Assembly: GCF_030732065.1 (NCBI RefSeq)
Contig: NZ_JAVBHX010000007.1
Span: 172,236-236,235, forward strand
Source: Oceanimonas aquatica
GTDB taxonomy: Bacteria; Pseudomonadota; Gammaproteobacteria; Enterobacterales; Aeromonadaceae
Direction: 5' to 3'
DNA: 64,000 nucleotides
The position numbers were made by a program, and so were the translations under genes. The notes beneath the pieces are model-generated. The model did not search any database and had not been told where the DNA came from. It saw only the letters and a program-made list of their open reading frames with translations. This document shows, one piece after another, positions 51,347 through 61,588 of the stretch; position 1 is the first letter of the stretch, and each line of letters opens with the position of its first letter.

Positions 51347-52903
51347 TCAGTGAGCCAGGAAAAAGCGATAGGCCGGATCCTGGGTCACGTCGTACCAGGT
51401 GTAGCCCAGCTCCGCCAGATGGCGCTCAAACGAGACCATATCGCTGTCGGGCAGCTCAAAGCCGCACAACACACGGCCAAATTCGGCGCCGTGGTTGCGG
51501 TAATGGAACAGGCTGATGTTCCAGCGGGTCCCAAGCGTGCGCAAAAAGCGCATCAAGGCGCCGGGCTGCTCCGGAAAACGGAAGCTGTACAACCGTTCCT
51601 GCAGCGGCTTGGGAGTACGGCCGCCGACCATGTAACGCACATGGGTCTTGGCCAGATCGTTGTCGGTCATGTTGGCCACCGGATACCCAGCCTGCTCCAG
51701 CTCCGCCATGATCTGCGCCAGCTCCCGATCGCCGTCGGACAGCCGCACCGACACCAACAGTGCCGCCTTGTCGTCCGAGGAATAGCGGTAGTTGAACTCG
51801 GTGACCATGCGGTTGCCGAGCACCTCGCAAAACTGCAAAAAGGCGCCCTTGCGCTCAGGGATCGTCACCGCCAGCACCCCTTCCCGCTTTTCACCCAGCT
51901 CGCACCGTTCGGACACGTAGCGCAGGGAGTGGAAGTTGACGTTGGCACCGCTCAGCACCGCCGCCATGCGGGCATGGGAATAATCCCCGGCCTGGCTGTA
52001 TTTCTTCAGGCCGGCCAGCGACAACGCGCCGGAGGGCTCGGCAATGGCCCGGGTGTCCTCGAAGATGTCCTTGAGGGCGGCACAGATCTCGTCGGAGGTC
52101 ACGGTGATCACGCCATCCAGGTATTCCCGGCACAGACGAAAGGTCTCGGTGCCAATGCGCTTCACTGCCACGCCGTCGGCAAACATGCTGACTCTGTCCA
52201 GAGTGACGATATCACCGGCGTTAAGCGCCGCCTTCAGACAGGCAGAGCCTTCGGCTTCCACCCCAATCACCTTGACCTGAGGCAGTAGCTGCTTGATGTA
52301 CACCGCCACCCCGGCGGCCAGACCGCCACCGCCCACGGGCACGAACACATGGGTCAGGCGAGTATCCTGCTCCAGCAGCTCGCGACCCACGGTCCCCTGA
52401 CCGGCGATCACGTCCTCGTCGTCAAAGGGCGGGATCAGGGTGGCGCCCTTTTCCTGCATCAGTTCCAGACAGCGGGCATAGGCCTCGTCGAAGTTGTTGC
52501 CGTGCAGCACCACGTTGCCGCCAAAGCGGCGTACCGACTCAACTTTAATGTCGGGGGTGACGGTGGGCATGACAATGGTGGCGTCAATACCCAGCTTGGC
52601 CGCCGACAGCGCCACGCCCTGCGCATGGTTGCCCGCCGAGGCGGCAATCACGCCGCGCTGTTGCTGCTCGGGGGTGAGCTGGGCAATCTTGTTGTAGGCA
52701 CCACGCAGCTTGAAAGAGTGCACCGGCTGCATGTCTTCCCGCTTGAGGGAAACCGGGTGCCCCAGCCGCTCGGAAATCTTCTTGAGCGGCGTCAACGGCG
52801 TGACCCGGGCCGCCTCGTACACCGGCGACAGCAAAATATGACGCAGGTACTCGGTGGCGGAACGGGGCGTGCCTTTTTCTTCCTTCAATGCCGGTTGTGC
52901 CAT
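51347..52903 (-). CDS. ilvA: Threonine deaminase, biosynthetic (IlvA)
   Basis: 518 residues. It makes 2-oxobutyrate from threonine, first step to isoleucine. PLP Lys in PVHSFKLRGAYNKI, glycine loop VFVPVGGGGLAAGV, and the long C-terminal half (from about 330) with two ACT-like regulatory domains (GERELAQIMAELEQAGYPVANMTDND; ALMRFLRTLGTRWNISLFHYRNHG), so feedback by isoleucine and activation by valine are expected. It begins 3 bp after ilvD with GGGAGG inside ilvD. Last gene of the operon. Confidence 0.97.
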   Translation of the reverse strand: MAQPALKEEKGTPRSATEYLRHILLSPVYEAARVTPLTPLKKISERLGHPVSLKREDMQPVHSFKLRGAYNKIAQLTPEQQQRGVIAASAGNHAQGVALSAAKLGIDATIVMPTVTPDIKVESVRRFGGNVVLHGNNFDEAYARCLELMQEKGATLIPPFDDEDVIAGQGTVGRELLEQDTRLTHVFVPVGGGGLAAGVAVYIKQLLPQVKVIGVEAEGSACLKAALNAGDIVTLDRVSMFADGVAVKRIGTETFRLCREYLDGVITVTSDEICAALKDIFEDTRAIAEPSGALSLAGLKKYSQAGDYSHARMAAVLSGANVNFHSLRYVSERCELGEKREGVLAVTIPERKGAFLQFCEVLGNRMVTEFNYRYSSDDKAALLVSVRLSDGDRELAQIMAELEQAGYPVANMTDNDLAKTHVRYMVGGRTPKPLQERLYSFRFPEQPGALMRFLRTLGTRWNISLFHYRNHGAEFGRVLCGFELPDSDMVSFERHLAELGYTWYDVTQDPAYRFFLAH

Positions 52904-52906
52904 CGC

Positions 52907-54757
52907 TCAGCCTCCCAGTTTGCTGCGGTCGCGTACCGCGCCCTTGTCGGCGCTGGTGGCCAGTGAGGCGTAGGCGCGCAGGGCGAAGGACACTTCCCGC
53001 TCACGGTCTACCGGACGCCAGGCCTGCTCGCCCTTGGCGTCCATGGCTTCGCGGCGGGCTGCCAGCTCCTGCTCGGACACGTCCAGCGCGATTTTACGAG
53101 CCGGAATGTCGATGTCGATGATGTCACCGGTCTGCACCAGACCAATGGTACCGCCGTTGGCCGCCTCGGGAGAGACGTGACCGATGGACAGACCGGAGGT
53201 GCCGCCGGAGAAACGACCGTCGGTGATCAGGGCGCACTTGGTGCCCAGACCCATGGACTTGAGGTAGGTAGTGGGGTACAGCATTTCCTGCATGCCCGGG
53301 CCGCCCTTGGGGCCTTCGTAGCGGATCACCACTACTTCACCGGCCTTCACTTCGCCGCCGAGAATGCCGGCCACGGCGGTGTCCTGGCTTTCAAATACTC
53401 GGGCCGGGCCACGGAAGGTCAGGTTTTCGTCGGCCACGCCGGCGGTCTTGACGATACAGCCGTCGATGGCCAGGTTGCCGGCCAGCACGGCCAGACCACC
53501 TTCCTGGCTGTAGGCGTTGTCGAGGCTGCGAATACAGCCCTCGGCGCGGTCGTCATCCAGGGTGTCCCAGCGGCAGTCCTGGCTGAAGGCACGAGTAGTA
53601 CGAATGCCTGCCGGGCCGGCGCGGAACATGGTTTTCACCGCCTCGTCCTCGGTGACCATGATGTCGTAGCGGGCCAGTTGCTCGGCCAGGTTCATGCCCA
53701 GCACGGTATTGACGTCGGTGTTGAGCAGGCCGGCACGGGCCAGCTCGGCCAGAATGCCCATGACGCCACCGGCGCGGTGCACGTCTTCCATGTGGTACTT
53801 CTGGGTGGACGGGGCCACCTTGCACAGCTGGGGCACCTTGCGCGACAGGGCGTCGATGTCGTCCATGGTGAAGTCCACTTCTGCTTCCTGAGCGGCGGCC
53901 AGCAGGTGCAGCACGGTATTGGTGGAGCCGCCCATGGCGATATCCAGCACCATGGCGTTTTCAAAGGCAGCCTTGGTGGCTATGTTGCGGGGCAGCACGG
54001 CGTCGTCGTCGCCTTCGTAATAACGCTTGGTCAGCTCCACAATGCGGTGACCGGCGGTCTTGAACAGCTGCTCGCGGTCGGCGTGGGTGGCCAGCAGGGA
54101 GCCGTTGCCGGGCTGGGACAGCCCCAGGGCCTCGGTCAGGCAGTTCATGGAGTTGGCGGTAAACATGCCGGAGCAGGAGCCACAGGTGGGGCAGGCGCTG
54201 CGCTCAACCTGCTCGCTCTGATCGTCGGACACGGTGGGATCGGCACCCTGAATCATGGCATCGACCAGATCCAGCTTGATCAGCTGATCGGACAGCTTGG
54301 TCTTGCCCGCTTCCATCGGACCGCCGGACACGAAGATCACCGGAATGTTGACCCGCAGGGCGGCCATCAGCATGCCGGGAGTGATCTTGTCGCAGTTGGA
54401 GATACACACCATGGCGTCGGCACAGTGAGCGTTGACCATGTACTCGACAGAGTCGGCGATCAGCTCACGGCTGGGCAGGGAGTAAAGCATGCCGCCATGA
54501 CCCATGGCGATACCGTCATCCACCGCGATGGTGTTGAATTCCTTGGCCACACCGCCGGCCGCTTCAATCTCGCGGGCCACCAGCTGACCCATGTCCTTGA
54601 GGTGCACGTGGCCGGGCACGAACTGGGTGAAGGAGTTCACCACGGCGATAATCGGCTTGCCGAAATCATCTTCGGTCATGCCGGTGGCGCGCCACAGGGC
54701 GCGGGCGCCGGCCATGTTGCGGCCGTGGGTGGTGGTGGCTGAACGATACCTTGGCAT
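52907..54757 (-). CDS. ilvD: Dihydroxy-acid dehydratase
   Basis: 616 residues, Fe-S dehydratase of branched-chain amino acid synthesis. Cluster Cys in [12 protein letters not shown] and [36 protein letters not shown] at the start and [13 protein letters not shown] motif [23 protein letters not shown] near the end. Fourth structural gene of ilvGMEDA. Being an Fe-S enzyme it is a possible indirect RyhB target, but no pairing was tested. Confidence 0.97.
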   Translation of the reverse strand: MPRYRSATTTHGRNMAGARALWRATGMTEDDFGKPIIAVVNSFTQFVPGHVHLKDMGQLVAREIEAAGGVAKEFNTIAVDDGIAMGHGGMLYSLPSRELIADSVEYMVNAHCADAMVCISNCDKITPGMLMAALRVNIPVIFVSGGPMEAGKTKLSDQLIKLDLVDAMIQGADPTVSDDQSEQVERSACPTCGSCSGMFTANSMNCLTEALGLSQPGNGSLLATHADREQLFKTAGHRIVELTKRYYEGDDDAVLPRNIATKAAFENAMVLDIAMGGSTNTVLHLLAAAQEAEVDFTMDDIDALSRKVPQLCKVAPSTQKYHMEDVHRAGGVMGILAELARAGLLNTDVNTVLGMNLAEQLARYDIMVTEDEAVKTMFRAGPAGIRTTRAFSQDCRWDTLDDDRAEGCIRSLDNAYSQEGGLAVLAGNLAIDGCIVKTAGVADENLTFRGPARVFESQDTAVAGILGGEVKAGEVVVIRYEGPKGGPGMQEMLYPTTYLKSMGLGTKCALITDGRFSGGTSGLSIGHVSPEAANGGTIGLVQTGDIIDIDIPARKIALDVSEQELAARREAMDAKGEQAWRPVDREREVSFALRAYASLATSADKGAVRDRSKLGG

Positions 54758-54823
54758 TCCTTTTACTCCTGATATTGCGTGAGAACAGCGGGGCGCAACC
54801 GCGCCCCATCTCGATAAATTAAA

Positions 54824-55747
54824 TTAGTCTTTTACCGGGGTGAGCCAGCCCCACTTGTCCTGGGTGCTGCCGTCAAACAGACCGAAAAAGGCCTGTTGCA
54901 GCTCCTTGGTGATGGGGCCGCGTTTGCCTTCACCCAGGGTGATGCCATCCACGCTGCGCACCGGGGTGACCTCGGCGGCGGTGCCGGTCATGAACATTTC
55001 GTCGGCCAGATACAGGGCTTCCCGGGCAATGGCTTCTTCCCGCACTTCATAACCGGCTTCCCGCGCCAGGGTCATCAGGGTATCACGGGTAATGCCCGGC
55101 AGTATGCAGGCGGTAACCGGCGGCGTGTAGAGCACGCCGTTTTTTATAAGGAAGAGGTTTTCCCCCGCGCCTTCGCTGAGGTGGCCGTGCACGTCGAGGG
55201 AGATGCCCTCACTGTAGCCGTGGCGCTTGGCCTCACCGGAAATCAGCTGGGATGACAAATAGTTGCCCCCCGCCTTGGCACCGGTGGGCATGGTATTGGG
55301 CGCCAGGCGATTCCAGGAGGTGACACACACGTCCACGCCGTTTTCCAGCCCTTCCTCGCCCAGGTAGGCCCCCCAGGGAATGGCGGCGATAATCACGTCG
55401 CAGGGCACATCCTTGGGCGCATTCAGGCCCATGCCCACGTTGCCCACAAATACCAGCGGGCGCAGGTAGGCGCTGTCGAGGTCATTGTCGGCTACCGCCG
55501 CCCGGCAGGCATCCATCAGCTCTGCCCTGGTAAAGGGAATGGCCATCCGGTAAATCTTGGCGGAATCAAACAGCCGCTGCACGTGCTCTTCCAGCCGGAA
55601 GATCGCCGGCCCCTTGGGGGTGTTGTAGGCGCGAATGCCTTCAAACACCGAGGATCCGTAATGCAGGGCGTGGGTCATCACATGCACCTGGGCCTTGTCC
55701 CAGGGCACCATATCTCCGTTGAACCAGATGTACTTGGCGGTAGACAT
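54824..55747 (-). CDS. ilvE: Branched-chain amino acid aminotransferase
   Basis: 307 residues, PLP fold IV aminotransferase. VHVMTHALHYGSSVFEGIRAY at the N-terminus, PLP Lys in GAKAGGNYLSSQLISGEAKRHGYSEGISLD, and TPPVTACILPGITRDTLMTLAREAGYEV. It performs the last step in valine, leucine and isoleucine synthesis. Between ilvM and ilvD as in E. coli. Confidence 0.97.
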   Translation of the reverse strand: MSTAKYIWFNGDMVPWDKAQVHVMTHALHYGSSVFEGIRAYNTPKGPAIFRLEEHVQRLFDSAKIYRMAIPFTRAELMDACRAAVADNDLDSAYLRPLVFVGNVGMGLNAPKDVPCDVIIAAIPWGAYLGEEGLENGVDVCVTSWNRLAPNTMPTGAKAGGNYLSSQLISGEAKRHGYSEGISLDVHGHLSEGAGENLFLIKNGVLYTPPVTACILPGITRDTLMTLAREAGYEVREEAIAREALYLADEMFMTGTAAEVTPVRSVDGITLGEGKRGPITKELQQAFFGLFDGSTQDKWGWLTPVKD

Positions 55748-55758
55748 TATTGTTATCC

Positions 55759-56019
55759 TCAGGCCGATTTTTTCAGCGGTTGCTCCATGATGTGCGCTTC
55801 AACGCGGGTCACGTTCATCAGCTTTTCGAGCTGGTTGCTCAGCAGCTGAATGGGACGCTCACTGCTGACAGTAACCCTGATGTTCAGGTTTTGACAATCG
55901 GCGGAGGTGGACATTTCCATGTCGTCCACACGAAAGCCGCGGTGGCGGGTCATGCGCAGTACCCGCTCAAGCACTTCCGGGCGAAACTGGGCTTCTATCT
56001 GCAAATTGTGCTGGTTCAT
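55759..56019 (-). CDS. ilvM: Acetolactate synthase II small subunit (IlvM)
   Basis: 86 residues with a single ACT domain: [36 protein letters not shown] and [29 protein letters not shown]. Regulatory partner of IlvG; the short form is typical of isozyme II. ATGA overlap with ilvG ensures balanced synthesis. Confidence 0.95.
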   Translation of the reverse strand: MNQHNLQIEAQFRPEVLERVLRMTRHRGFRVDDMEMSTSADCQNLNIRVTVSSERPIQLLSNQLEKLMNVTRVEAHIMEQPLKKSA

Positions 56020-57665
56020 GCTTTGCTCTCCATCATCTGATCGTTGGCAACGCCCGGCGGCACCAGGGGCCAGACGTTCTCTTCCTCTGAAATACGCACG
56101 TGCAGCAGGTAGGCGGTGTCGGACTGCAGCATGCGCGCGATGGCGGGCTGCACCTGCTCCTTGCGGGTAATGGTTTCGCCCGGAATGCCAAAGGCGGCAG
56201 CCATGGCCACGAAGTCCGGGTTGTCGGTCAAAATGGTTTCACTGAAGCGGCCGTCAAAGAACAGCTCCTGCCACTGGCGCACCATGCCCAGGCGCTGGTT
56301 GTCGAGCAGCACCATCTTCACCGGCAGCTGGGCGCGCTTGAGGGTGCCCAGCTCCTGCACATTCATCATGAAGGAGCCGTCGCCGGACACCAGTACCGAC
56401 TCATGCTCGGGGCGGGCCAGCTTGGCACCGATGGCGGCGGGCAGGCCAAAACCCATGGTGCCCAGGCCGGCACTGCTGAGGTGATTGCGCGGGCTGGTAA
56501 AGCGCATGTGCTGGGCCACCCACATCTGGTGCTGACCCACGTCACAGCTGACCATGGCAGTATCTTCCATGGCTTCGCTCAGTTGCTTGAGCATCAGCGG
56601 GGCAAAGATGGCCTCGCCCGGATGATCGTAGCGCCAAGCGTGCTCGGCCTTGAGCGCCTTGCACTGTTCACGCCAGGCATCGATGGCCAGACGTTCACCG
56701 GTGAGCCGCGGCAATACGTCCTTCAGCTCGGCGTTGATGCCAACATGAGCATGGCGCACCTTGCCAAACTCGGCGGCGTCCTTGTCCAGGTGGATCACCC
56801 TGGCGTTGACCGCAAAGGCGTCCAGTTTGCCGGTCACCCTGTCGTCAAAACGGGCGCCGACCACAATCAGAAGATCACTCTGCTGAACAGCCAGATTGGC
56901 AGCTTTTGTTCCGTGCATGCCCAGCATGCCCAAAAACAGCTCATCGTCCGGATTCAGAGTACCGATGCCCTTCAGGGTGGTCACCGCAGGAATGCCGCTT
57001 TGCTCGGCAAAAGCACGTAATTCTGCCTCGGCATTTCCCATGCCAACACCACCACCCACGTAGAGTACCGGCTGACGCGCCTCGGCCAGCATGGCCCTGG
57101 CCTCGGCCAAGGCGGCCTCGTTGAGGGCATTGGGGGCCGTGGTACAGGGCACGGTGGGACGCGGCTCAACCAGTGCCACCTGGACGTTTTTGGGCACATC
57201 AATCAGTACCGGGCCGGGCCGGCCGGAGCGGGCCACTTCAAAAGCTTCGGCGATGATGTCGCCAAGATCTTCCACGTTCTCTACCAGATAAGAATGTTTG
57301 GTGCAGGACAGCGACATGCCCAGTACATCCACTTCCTGAAAGGCATCGGTGCCGATCGCAGCCATGGGCACCTGACCGGTGATGGCCACCACAGGAATGG
57401 AGTCGAGCATGGCATCGGCCAGACCGGTGATCAGGTTGGTGGCACCGGGGCCTGAGGTGGCCATGCACACCCCCACCTGACCACTGGCTCTGGCGTAGCC
57501 TACCGCGCCCAGGGCGGCGGCCTGCTCGTGCCGGCACAGCAAATGGTCCACACCGCCGTCGTAGAGGGCGTCATAAAGCGGCATGATGGCACCGCCGGGG
57601 TAGCCGAAGATCTGGGTTACCCCTTGTTGTTTCAGTGTCTGGACAATGTACTGTGAGCCATTCAT
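56016..57665 (-). CDS. ilvG: Acetolactate synthase II large subunit
   Basis: 549 residues, ThDP-dependent. Active-site Glu in [42 protein letters not shown] region [15 protein letters not shown], ThDP motif [44 protein letters not shown]. It makes acetolactate and acetohydroxybutyrate. The frame is complete, unlike the frameshifted ilvG of E. coli K-12. Expression is governed by the ilvL attenuator directly upstream. Confidence 0.97.
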   Translation of the reverse strand: MNGSQYIVQTLKQQGVTQIFGYPGGAIMPLYDALYDGGVDHLLCRHEQAAALGAVGYARASGQVGVCMATSGPGATNLITGLADAMLDSIPVVAITGQVPMAAIGTDAFQEVDVLGMSLSCTKHSYLVENVEDLGDIIAEAFEVARSGRPGPVLIDVPKNVQVALVEPRPTVPCTTAPNALNEAALAEARAMLAEARQPVLYVGGGVGMGNAEAELRAFAEQSGIPAVTTLKGIGTLNPDDELFLGMLGMHGTKAANLAVQQSDLLIVVGARFDDRVTGKLDAFAVNARVIHLDKDAAEFGKVRHAHVGINAELKDVLPRLTGERLAIDAWREQCKALKAEHAWRYDHPGEAIFAPLMLKQLSEAMEDTAMVSCDVGQHQMWVAQHMRFTSPRNHLSSAGLGTMGFGLPAAIGAKLARPEHESVLVSGDGSFMMNVQELGTLKRAQLPVKMVLLDNQRLGMVRQWQELFFDGRFSETILTDNPDFVAMAAAFGIPGETITRKEQVQPAIARMLQSDTAYLLHVRISEEENVWPLVPPGVANDQMMESKA

Positions 57666-57701
57666 GTGATTTGCTGTCCTGTATTGCTGCCAAAATATTT
57701 A

Positions 57702-57730
57702 TAAAAAAAAACCCCCGAGTGGCTCGGGGG
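57702..57730 (-). terminator. ilv attenuator terminator
   Basis: Minus strand: CCCCCGAG-cca-CTCGGGGG followed by nine T, between the leader peptide stop and ilvG. When charged tRNAs for Ile, Val and Leu are plentiful the ribosome finishes ilvL and this hairpin stops transcription. Confidence 0.93.
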
Positions 57731-57752
57731 TTTGTGTTTCGTTGTCGGCCGG

Positions 57753-57848
57753 TTATCGGCTTTCGTCAGACCACAGTGCCCCGAGCGGAGATTTAATAAT
57801 CACCACTAGGACCACGATAATGTTGACGATGCGTACGATGGAATTCAT
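57753..57848 (-). CDS. ilvL: ilvGMEDA leader peptide IlvL
   Basis: 31 residues: MNSIVRIVNIIVVLVVIIKS, then PLGALWSDESR. Thirteen of residues 4-18 or nearby are Ile, Val or Leu, the amino acids made by the operon, as in the E. coli leader. Ribosome stalling on these codons at low charged tRNA prevents the downstream terminator from forming. It is too short for usual gene calls but position, composition and the terminator make it secure. Confidence 0.92.
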   Translation of the reverse strand: MNSIVRIVNIIVVLVVIIKSPLGALWSDESR

Positions 57849-57870
57849 AAAACCGACCAAAAAATATACT

Positions 57871-57940
57871 GTTTGCCGGAGTCCCCGGCGCGGCTGACAT
57901 ATAGAACTAGCATAGTGTCCTACACTACTCAAGACTTTAC
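57871..57940 (-). promoter_or_regulatory. Probable ilvL promoter region
   Basis: Minus strand TTGAGT followed 17 bp later by TAGTTC, with an alternative TATGCT between and a small AGTGT-agg-ACACT dyad. The ilvL-comM divergent gap (57849-58041) has no other feature. Exact hexamers uncertain. Confidence 0.4.
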
Positions 57941-58041
57941 TGAGCCGGGATCACAAAAAAACGTGAACAAGGCTTATACATACCTAGTGATAAAAACTGG
58001 AAAAAAATCGATAACCAAAACAATACTTCAAGGATGAGCCT

Positions 58042-59553
58042 ATGTCTCTTGCCGTCGTATTTGCACGGGCCAGCCTGGGCGTGACCGCCCCCCTGGTAAC
58101 GGTGGAAGCCCACCTGGCCAACGGCCTGCCGGCGTTCAATATCGTGGGCCTGCCGGAAACCACGGTCAAGGAAGCCCGGGACAGAGTACGCAGTGCCCTG
58201 ATCAACGCCGGCTTTGAATTCCCTGCCCGGCGCATTACCATCAACCTGGCACCGGCGGACCTGCCCAAGGACGGCGGCCGTTTTGATCTGCCCATCGCCA
58301 TGGCCATCCTCGCCGCCTCGGAACAGATCCCGGCTTCATCCCTCGACGGCCTGGAGTTTCTCGGTGAACTGGCTCTCACCGGCGAGCTGCGCGGTATCAA
58401 GGGGGCCCTGCCCGCGGTATTGGCCGCCCGGGACAGTGACCGCCGGCTGATTATTCCCTCCGCCAATGGCCGCGAGGCCGGTCTGATCCACCCCTGCCCG
58501 GCACTGCTGGCGGAACACCTGCTGGGTATAACCGCCTGGCTGCGCGAGCAGGGCGAACTGACCCATCCCGAACATACCCCCGGTCACGCTCAGGCAGACA
58601 GCGCCTGCCTGAGCGATGTGATCGGCCAGGAAGCCGGCAAGCGGGCACTGGAGATCGCCGCCGCCGGCGAGCATAACCTGTTGTTTCTCGGGCCCCCCGG
58701 TACCGGTAAGACCATGCTGGCCGCCCGCCTGCCGGGCCTGTTGCCCCCCATGACCGAAGCAGAAGCGCTGCAGGCCGCCGCCATTCGTTCCATCAGCGGC
58801 CAGCCTCTCGATCCCGAGCACTGGCGGCAGCGGGCCTTTCGCCAGCCTCACCATTCTTCCTCGGCGGCGGCTCTGGTGGGCGGAGGCAGCCATCCCAGGC
58901 CGGGAGAGATCTCCCTCGCCCACCACGGCGTGCTGTTTCTCGACGAGCTCACCGAGTTTGAACGCAGGGTACTGGACGCCCTGCGCGAGCCGCTGGAAAC
59001 CGGCACCATCAGTATTTCCCGCGCAGCCCACAGCGTGACCTTTCCCGCTCGCTTTCAGCTGATCGGTGCCATGAACCCCAGCCCTTGTGGTCATTATCAG
59101 GACGGCCTGAGCCGCAGCTCACCGGAGCAAATTCTGCGCTATCTCGGCAAAATATCCGGGCCCTTTGTGGACCGCTTTGATCTGTCGGTGGAAATTCCCC
59201 TGCTGCCACCGGGTGAACTGAGCCGGCCACGCCAACAAACGGAACCTTCCACCGAGGTACGGGCCCGGGTTCTGGCGGCCCGTGAGCGTCAGCAACACAG
59301 AGCCGGCAAGCCCAATGCTCGCCTGAATGCCGCCGAACTTGAGCGGTTATGTCCGCTGAGCACCGATGATGCCGCCTTTCTGGAGCAGGCATTGCACCGC
59401 ATGAAGCTCTCCATTCGCGCCTGGCATAAACTTATTCGCGTGGCCCGCACCATTGCCGATCTGGCTGGCGAGCCGCAGATTGGGCGGCCCCATCTGATGG
59501 AGGCGCTGGGCTACCGTGCCATGGATCGGCTGCTTGCCCGTCTGCGGGAATAA
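58042..59553 (+). CDS. comM: AAA+ helicase ComM (YifB, Mg-chelatase-like)
   Basis: 503 residues. N-terminal Lon-protease-like ChlI domain (1-180), then an AAA+ core: Walker A GPPGTGKTMLAARLPGLLPP, Walker B VLFLDELTEFERRVLDALREPLETG, sensor region LIGAMNPSPCGHYQ, and a C-terminal Mg-chelatase lid. ComM is a hexameric branch-migration helicase that extends recombination during natural transformation. AAGGA precedes the ATG. Divergent from ilvL as in E. coli (yifB). Confidence 0.95.
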   Translation: MSLAVVFARASLGVTAPLVTVEAHLANGLPAFNIVGLPETTVKEARDRVRSALINAGFEFPARRITINLAPADLPKDGGRFDLPIAMAILAASEQIPASSLDGLEFLGELALTGELRGIKGALPAVLAARDSDRRLIIPSANGREAGLIHPCPALLAEHLLGITAWLREQGELTHPEHTPGHAQADSACLSDVIGQEAGKRALEIAAAGEHNLLFLGPPGTGKTMLAARLPGLLPPMTEAEALQAAAIRSISGQPLDPEHWRQRAFRQPHHSSSAAALVGGGSHPRPGEISLAHHGVLFLDELTEFERRVLDALREPLETGTISISRAAHSVTFPARFQLIGAMNPSPCGHYQDGLSRSSPEQILRYLGKISGPFVDRFDLSVEIPLLPPGELSRPRQQTEPSTEVRARVLAARERQQHRAGKPNARLNAAELERLCPLSTDDAAFLEQALHRMKLSIRAWHKLIRVARTIADLAGEPQIGRPHLMEALGYRAMDRLLARLRE

Positions 59554-59578
59554 CAACGAACTCAACGAGGAGAGGGGC

Positions 59579-59869
59579 ATGAAAAGTGCCAGGGAATTTG
59601 CCGAATGGCTACAGGAACGTTTTGGCAAACACCAAGCCGGGATCTATCTGACCCGAGACGACATTGCCGAGCTCTCGGGCCGGCAGCGTTTCAACCAGCA
59701 GTTTGTCTCAGACGTGCATTTTGAACTAACCCTGCTGGGCATGGGCTTTGTGACCGACTCCCACCGGGAGAAGTTCTACCTGTTTCACCTGCCGGACACC
59801 CACTGGCGCACCCTGGGTCACGAAGACATCGACCTGCCTTCTGCTCACGATGAGACCGGCGAGCAATAA
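59579..59869 (+). CDS. Small uncharacterised protein
   Basis: 96 residues from the ATG that follows GAGGAGAGGGG; a longer frame reading back into comM is unlikely. Soluble, alpha-rich: MKSAREFAEWLQERFGKHQAGIYLTRDDIAELSGRQRFNQQFVSDVHFELTLLGMGF, then YLFHLPDTHWRTLGHED. The helical DDIAELSGRQRFN.. stretch could be a winged-helix type fold, but I do not recognise the family. It is 25 bp after comM, so probably co-transcribed. Confidence 0.7.
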   Translation: MKSAREFAEWLQERFGKHQAGIYLTRDDIAELSGRQRFNQQFVSDVHFELTLLGMGFVTDSHREKFYLFHLPDTHWRTLGHEDIDLPSAHDETGEQ

Positions 59870-59893
59870 AAAACGGCCGGACAGTACCGGCCG
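59867..59893 (-). terminator. Intrinsic terminator of srkA-dsbA
   Basis: Minus strand: CGGCCGG-tactgt-CCGGCCG followed by TTTTTT, 20 bp after dsbA; it overlaps the end of the convergent small gene. Confidence 0.88.
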
Positions 59894-59913
59894 CTGATTG
59901 ACGGCATGGCGGT

Positions 59914-60516
59914 TCAGTCGGCGGAGAGCAGGTACTCCACCACCCGGTAGAAGCGGTCTTCCGAGCCGATTTCCCCCATGTTCAGCTGATACTTGCCGCG
60001 CACGATCACGGTCGGCGTGCCACGCACATTAAACTTTTCGGTGAGCTTGTCGTATTTGGCGATCATGCCGTTCAGGGCAAAACTGTTGATCACGCCATCA
60101 AAGTCCTTGGCGTCCACGCCGTTGGCCACAAACACGTCTTTTACATCGTCGAGGGAAGCGGGCATCTTCTTCTGGCGATGAATGCGATCAAACATCACCG
60201 GCGTGATTTTTTCTTCCACCTTCAGCAGCACGGCGGCACCGTAGGCCCGCTGCAGCACCGGGCCCATGTCCCGCCCGAGAAAGCCCACCGGTACCTTGTT
60301 GATGTCGGCATCGGGCAGGCGCTCACCAAGCTTGTCCATCAGCGGTTCAAAGCTGTAGCAATGGGGGCAGACATAAGAAAAGAACTCGGTCACTTCCGGT
60401 TTGCCGCTGGGTACTTCACTGACCACTGTGTATTCCACCCCTTCCTCAAATTCGGAAGCGGCATGGGCCAGGGGTACCAGCAGCATTGTCATAAAGGCAA
60501 AAATCAGCTTTTTCAT
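59914..60516 (-). CDS. dsbA: Thiol:disulfide interchange protein DsbA
   Basis: 200 residues. Signal peptide (KLIFAFMTMLLVPLAHA), thioredoxin fold with active site C50-P-H-C53 in FFSYVCPHCYSFEPL, a helical insert, and the cis-Pro loop VRGTPTVIVRG. It oxidises cysteine pairs in exported proteins and is recharged by DsbB. 42 bp downstream of srkA in the same direction, as in E. coli. GGGATCC... leader without strong Shine-Dalgarno. Confidence 0.96.
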   Translation of the reverse strand: MKKLIFAFMTMLLVPLAHAASEFEEGVEYTVVSEVPSGKPEVTEFFSYVCPHCYSFEPLMDKLGERLPDADINKVPVGFLGRDMGPVLQRAYGAAVLLKVEEKITPVMFDRIHRQKKMPASLDDVKDVFVANGVDAKDFDGVINSFALNGMIAKYDKLTEKFNVRGTPTVIVRGKYQLNMGEIGSEDRFYRVVEYLLSAD

Positions 60517-60558
60517 AGGGTGGATCCCGTTCGTTTAAGGCTGACCCAAGTTAAGGAA

Positions 60559-61527
60559 TCAGCTCCATGAGGTCAAGGACAACGGCGGTGCCGAAAGACT
60601 CTGATATTGCTCGGTCAGCGTGCGCACCTGTTGTTGCCAGTAATCTTCGGTGTTAAACCAGGGAAACGCCACCGGAAAGGCCGGATCATGCCAGCGCGCC
60701 GCCAGCCAGGCCATATAGTTGATCATGCGCCAGGCTCGCAGTGGTTCGATCAGGGCCAGCTCGGCACTGTTGAACTCGCGCACGGTTTCATATCCGGCCA
60801 GCAGGGTGTCGAGCTGTAGCAACTGCTCCCGACGATCACCGCTCAGCATCATCCACAGATCCTGTACCGCCGGCCCGCGCCGGCAGTCGTCAAAGTCCAG
60901 CAGCCAGGGCCCACGCTCCCACAGCAGGTTGCCGCCGTGGCAGTCACCGTGAATGCCGATAAGGGCACCGGGCCGGTAGTGCTCGTTCACCCCGGTGATG
61001 AGTTGATCCAGGGCGCTGAAAAAACCATCTCGCAGAGATGCGGGAATGGCGGCCTGCTGCTCCAGCACCCGGCGGGAATGAGCCAGTTCGGTAGCAGGAT
61101 CCATCACCGGCCGCTGATCCAGCGTCATGGTTTCACCCACACAATGCAGCCGGGCAAGCTGTTCCCCCAGGGCTTCCAGTTGCTCCAGATTGTCCGGCTC
61201 AAAGGCGCGGGCCGGCACCGAGCGCCACACCGAAAATAGCAGACCGTTGAATTCAAACAGGCTGTGGCCATCCCGCTCCAGTGGCTCGGCCACCCGCACG
61301 CCCTGCCCGGCAGCGGCGGCCACAAAGGCCAGCTCCTGCTCGATCCGGGCACGGCTCCAGCGTCCGGGGCGGTAAAATTTGGCCACCAGGGTACCATCCC
61401 CGTCGGACTGAAACCGGTAGACCCGGTTTTCGTAACTGTTGAGGGCCATCAGCCCGCGATCCACGTAAATGCCCACGCTTGCCAGGGCATCATCGATCAC
61501 GTCCGGGGTCAGTTGGTAGTAATCCAT
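60559..61527 (-). CDS. srkA: Stress response kinase A (SrkA/YihE)
   Basis: 322 residues, aminoglycoside-phosphotransferase-like kinase fold. Family N-terminus YYQLTPDVIDDALASVGIYVDRGLMALNSYENRVYRF; catalytic loop GIHGDCHGGNLLW and metal-binding LLDFDDCRRGPAVQDLWMML. A Ser/Thr protein kinase that protects against programmed death under stress in E. coli. First gene of srkA-dsbA. A ccoG terminator lies just before it. Confidence 0.95.
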   Translation of the reverse strand: MDYYQLTPDVIDDALASVGIYVDRGLMALNSYENRVYRFQSDGDGTLVAKFYRPGRWSRARIEQELAFVAAAAGQGVRVAEPLERDGHSLFEFNGLLFSVWRSVPARAFEPDNLEQLEALGEQLARLHCVGETMTLDQRPVMDPATELAHSRRVLEQQAAIPASLRDGFFSALDQLITGVNEHYRPGALIGIHGDCHGGNLLWERGPWLLDFDDCRRGPAVQDLWMMLSGDRREQLLQLDTLLAGYETVREFNSAELALIEPLRAWRMINYMAWLAARWHDPAFPVAFPWFNTEDYWQQQVRTLTEQYQSLSAPPLSLTSWS

Positions 61528-61538
61528 GATTCTCCAAT

Positions 61539-61563
61539 AAAAAAGCCGCAGGGTCGCTGCGGC
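61539..61563 (-). terminator. Intrinsic terminator of ccoG
   Basis: Minus strand: GCCGCAG-cgacc-CTGCGGC followed by six T, 26 bp after the ccoG stop and just before srkA. Confidence 0.9.
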
Positions 61564-61588
61564 TCACTTTAACATGCTTTGTGAAGTA

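Noticed and set aside
56016..57665. Frameshifted ilvG as in E. coli K-12
   Set aside because: The frame is open over its full 549 codons with all catalytic motifs, so the gene is intact.
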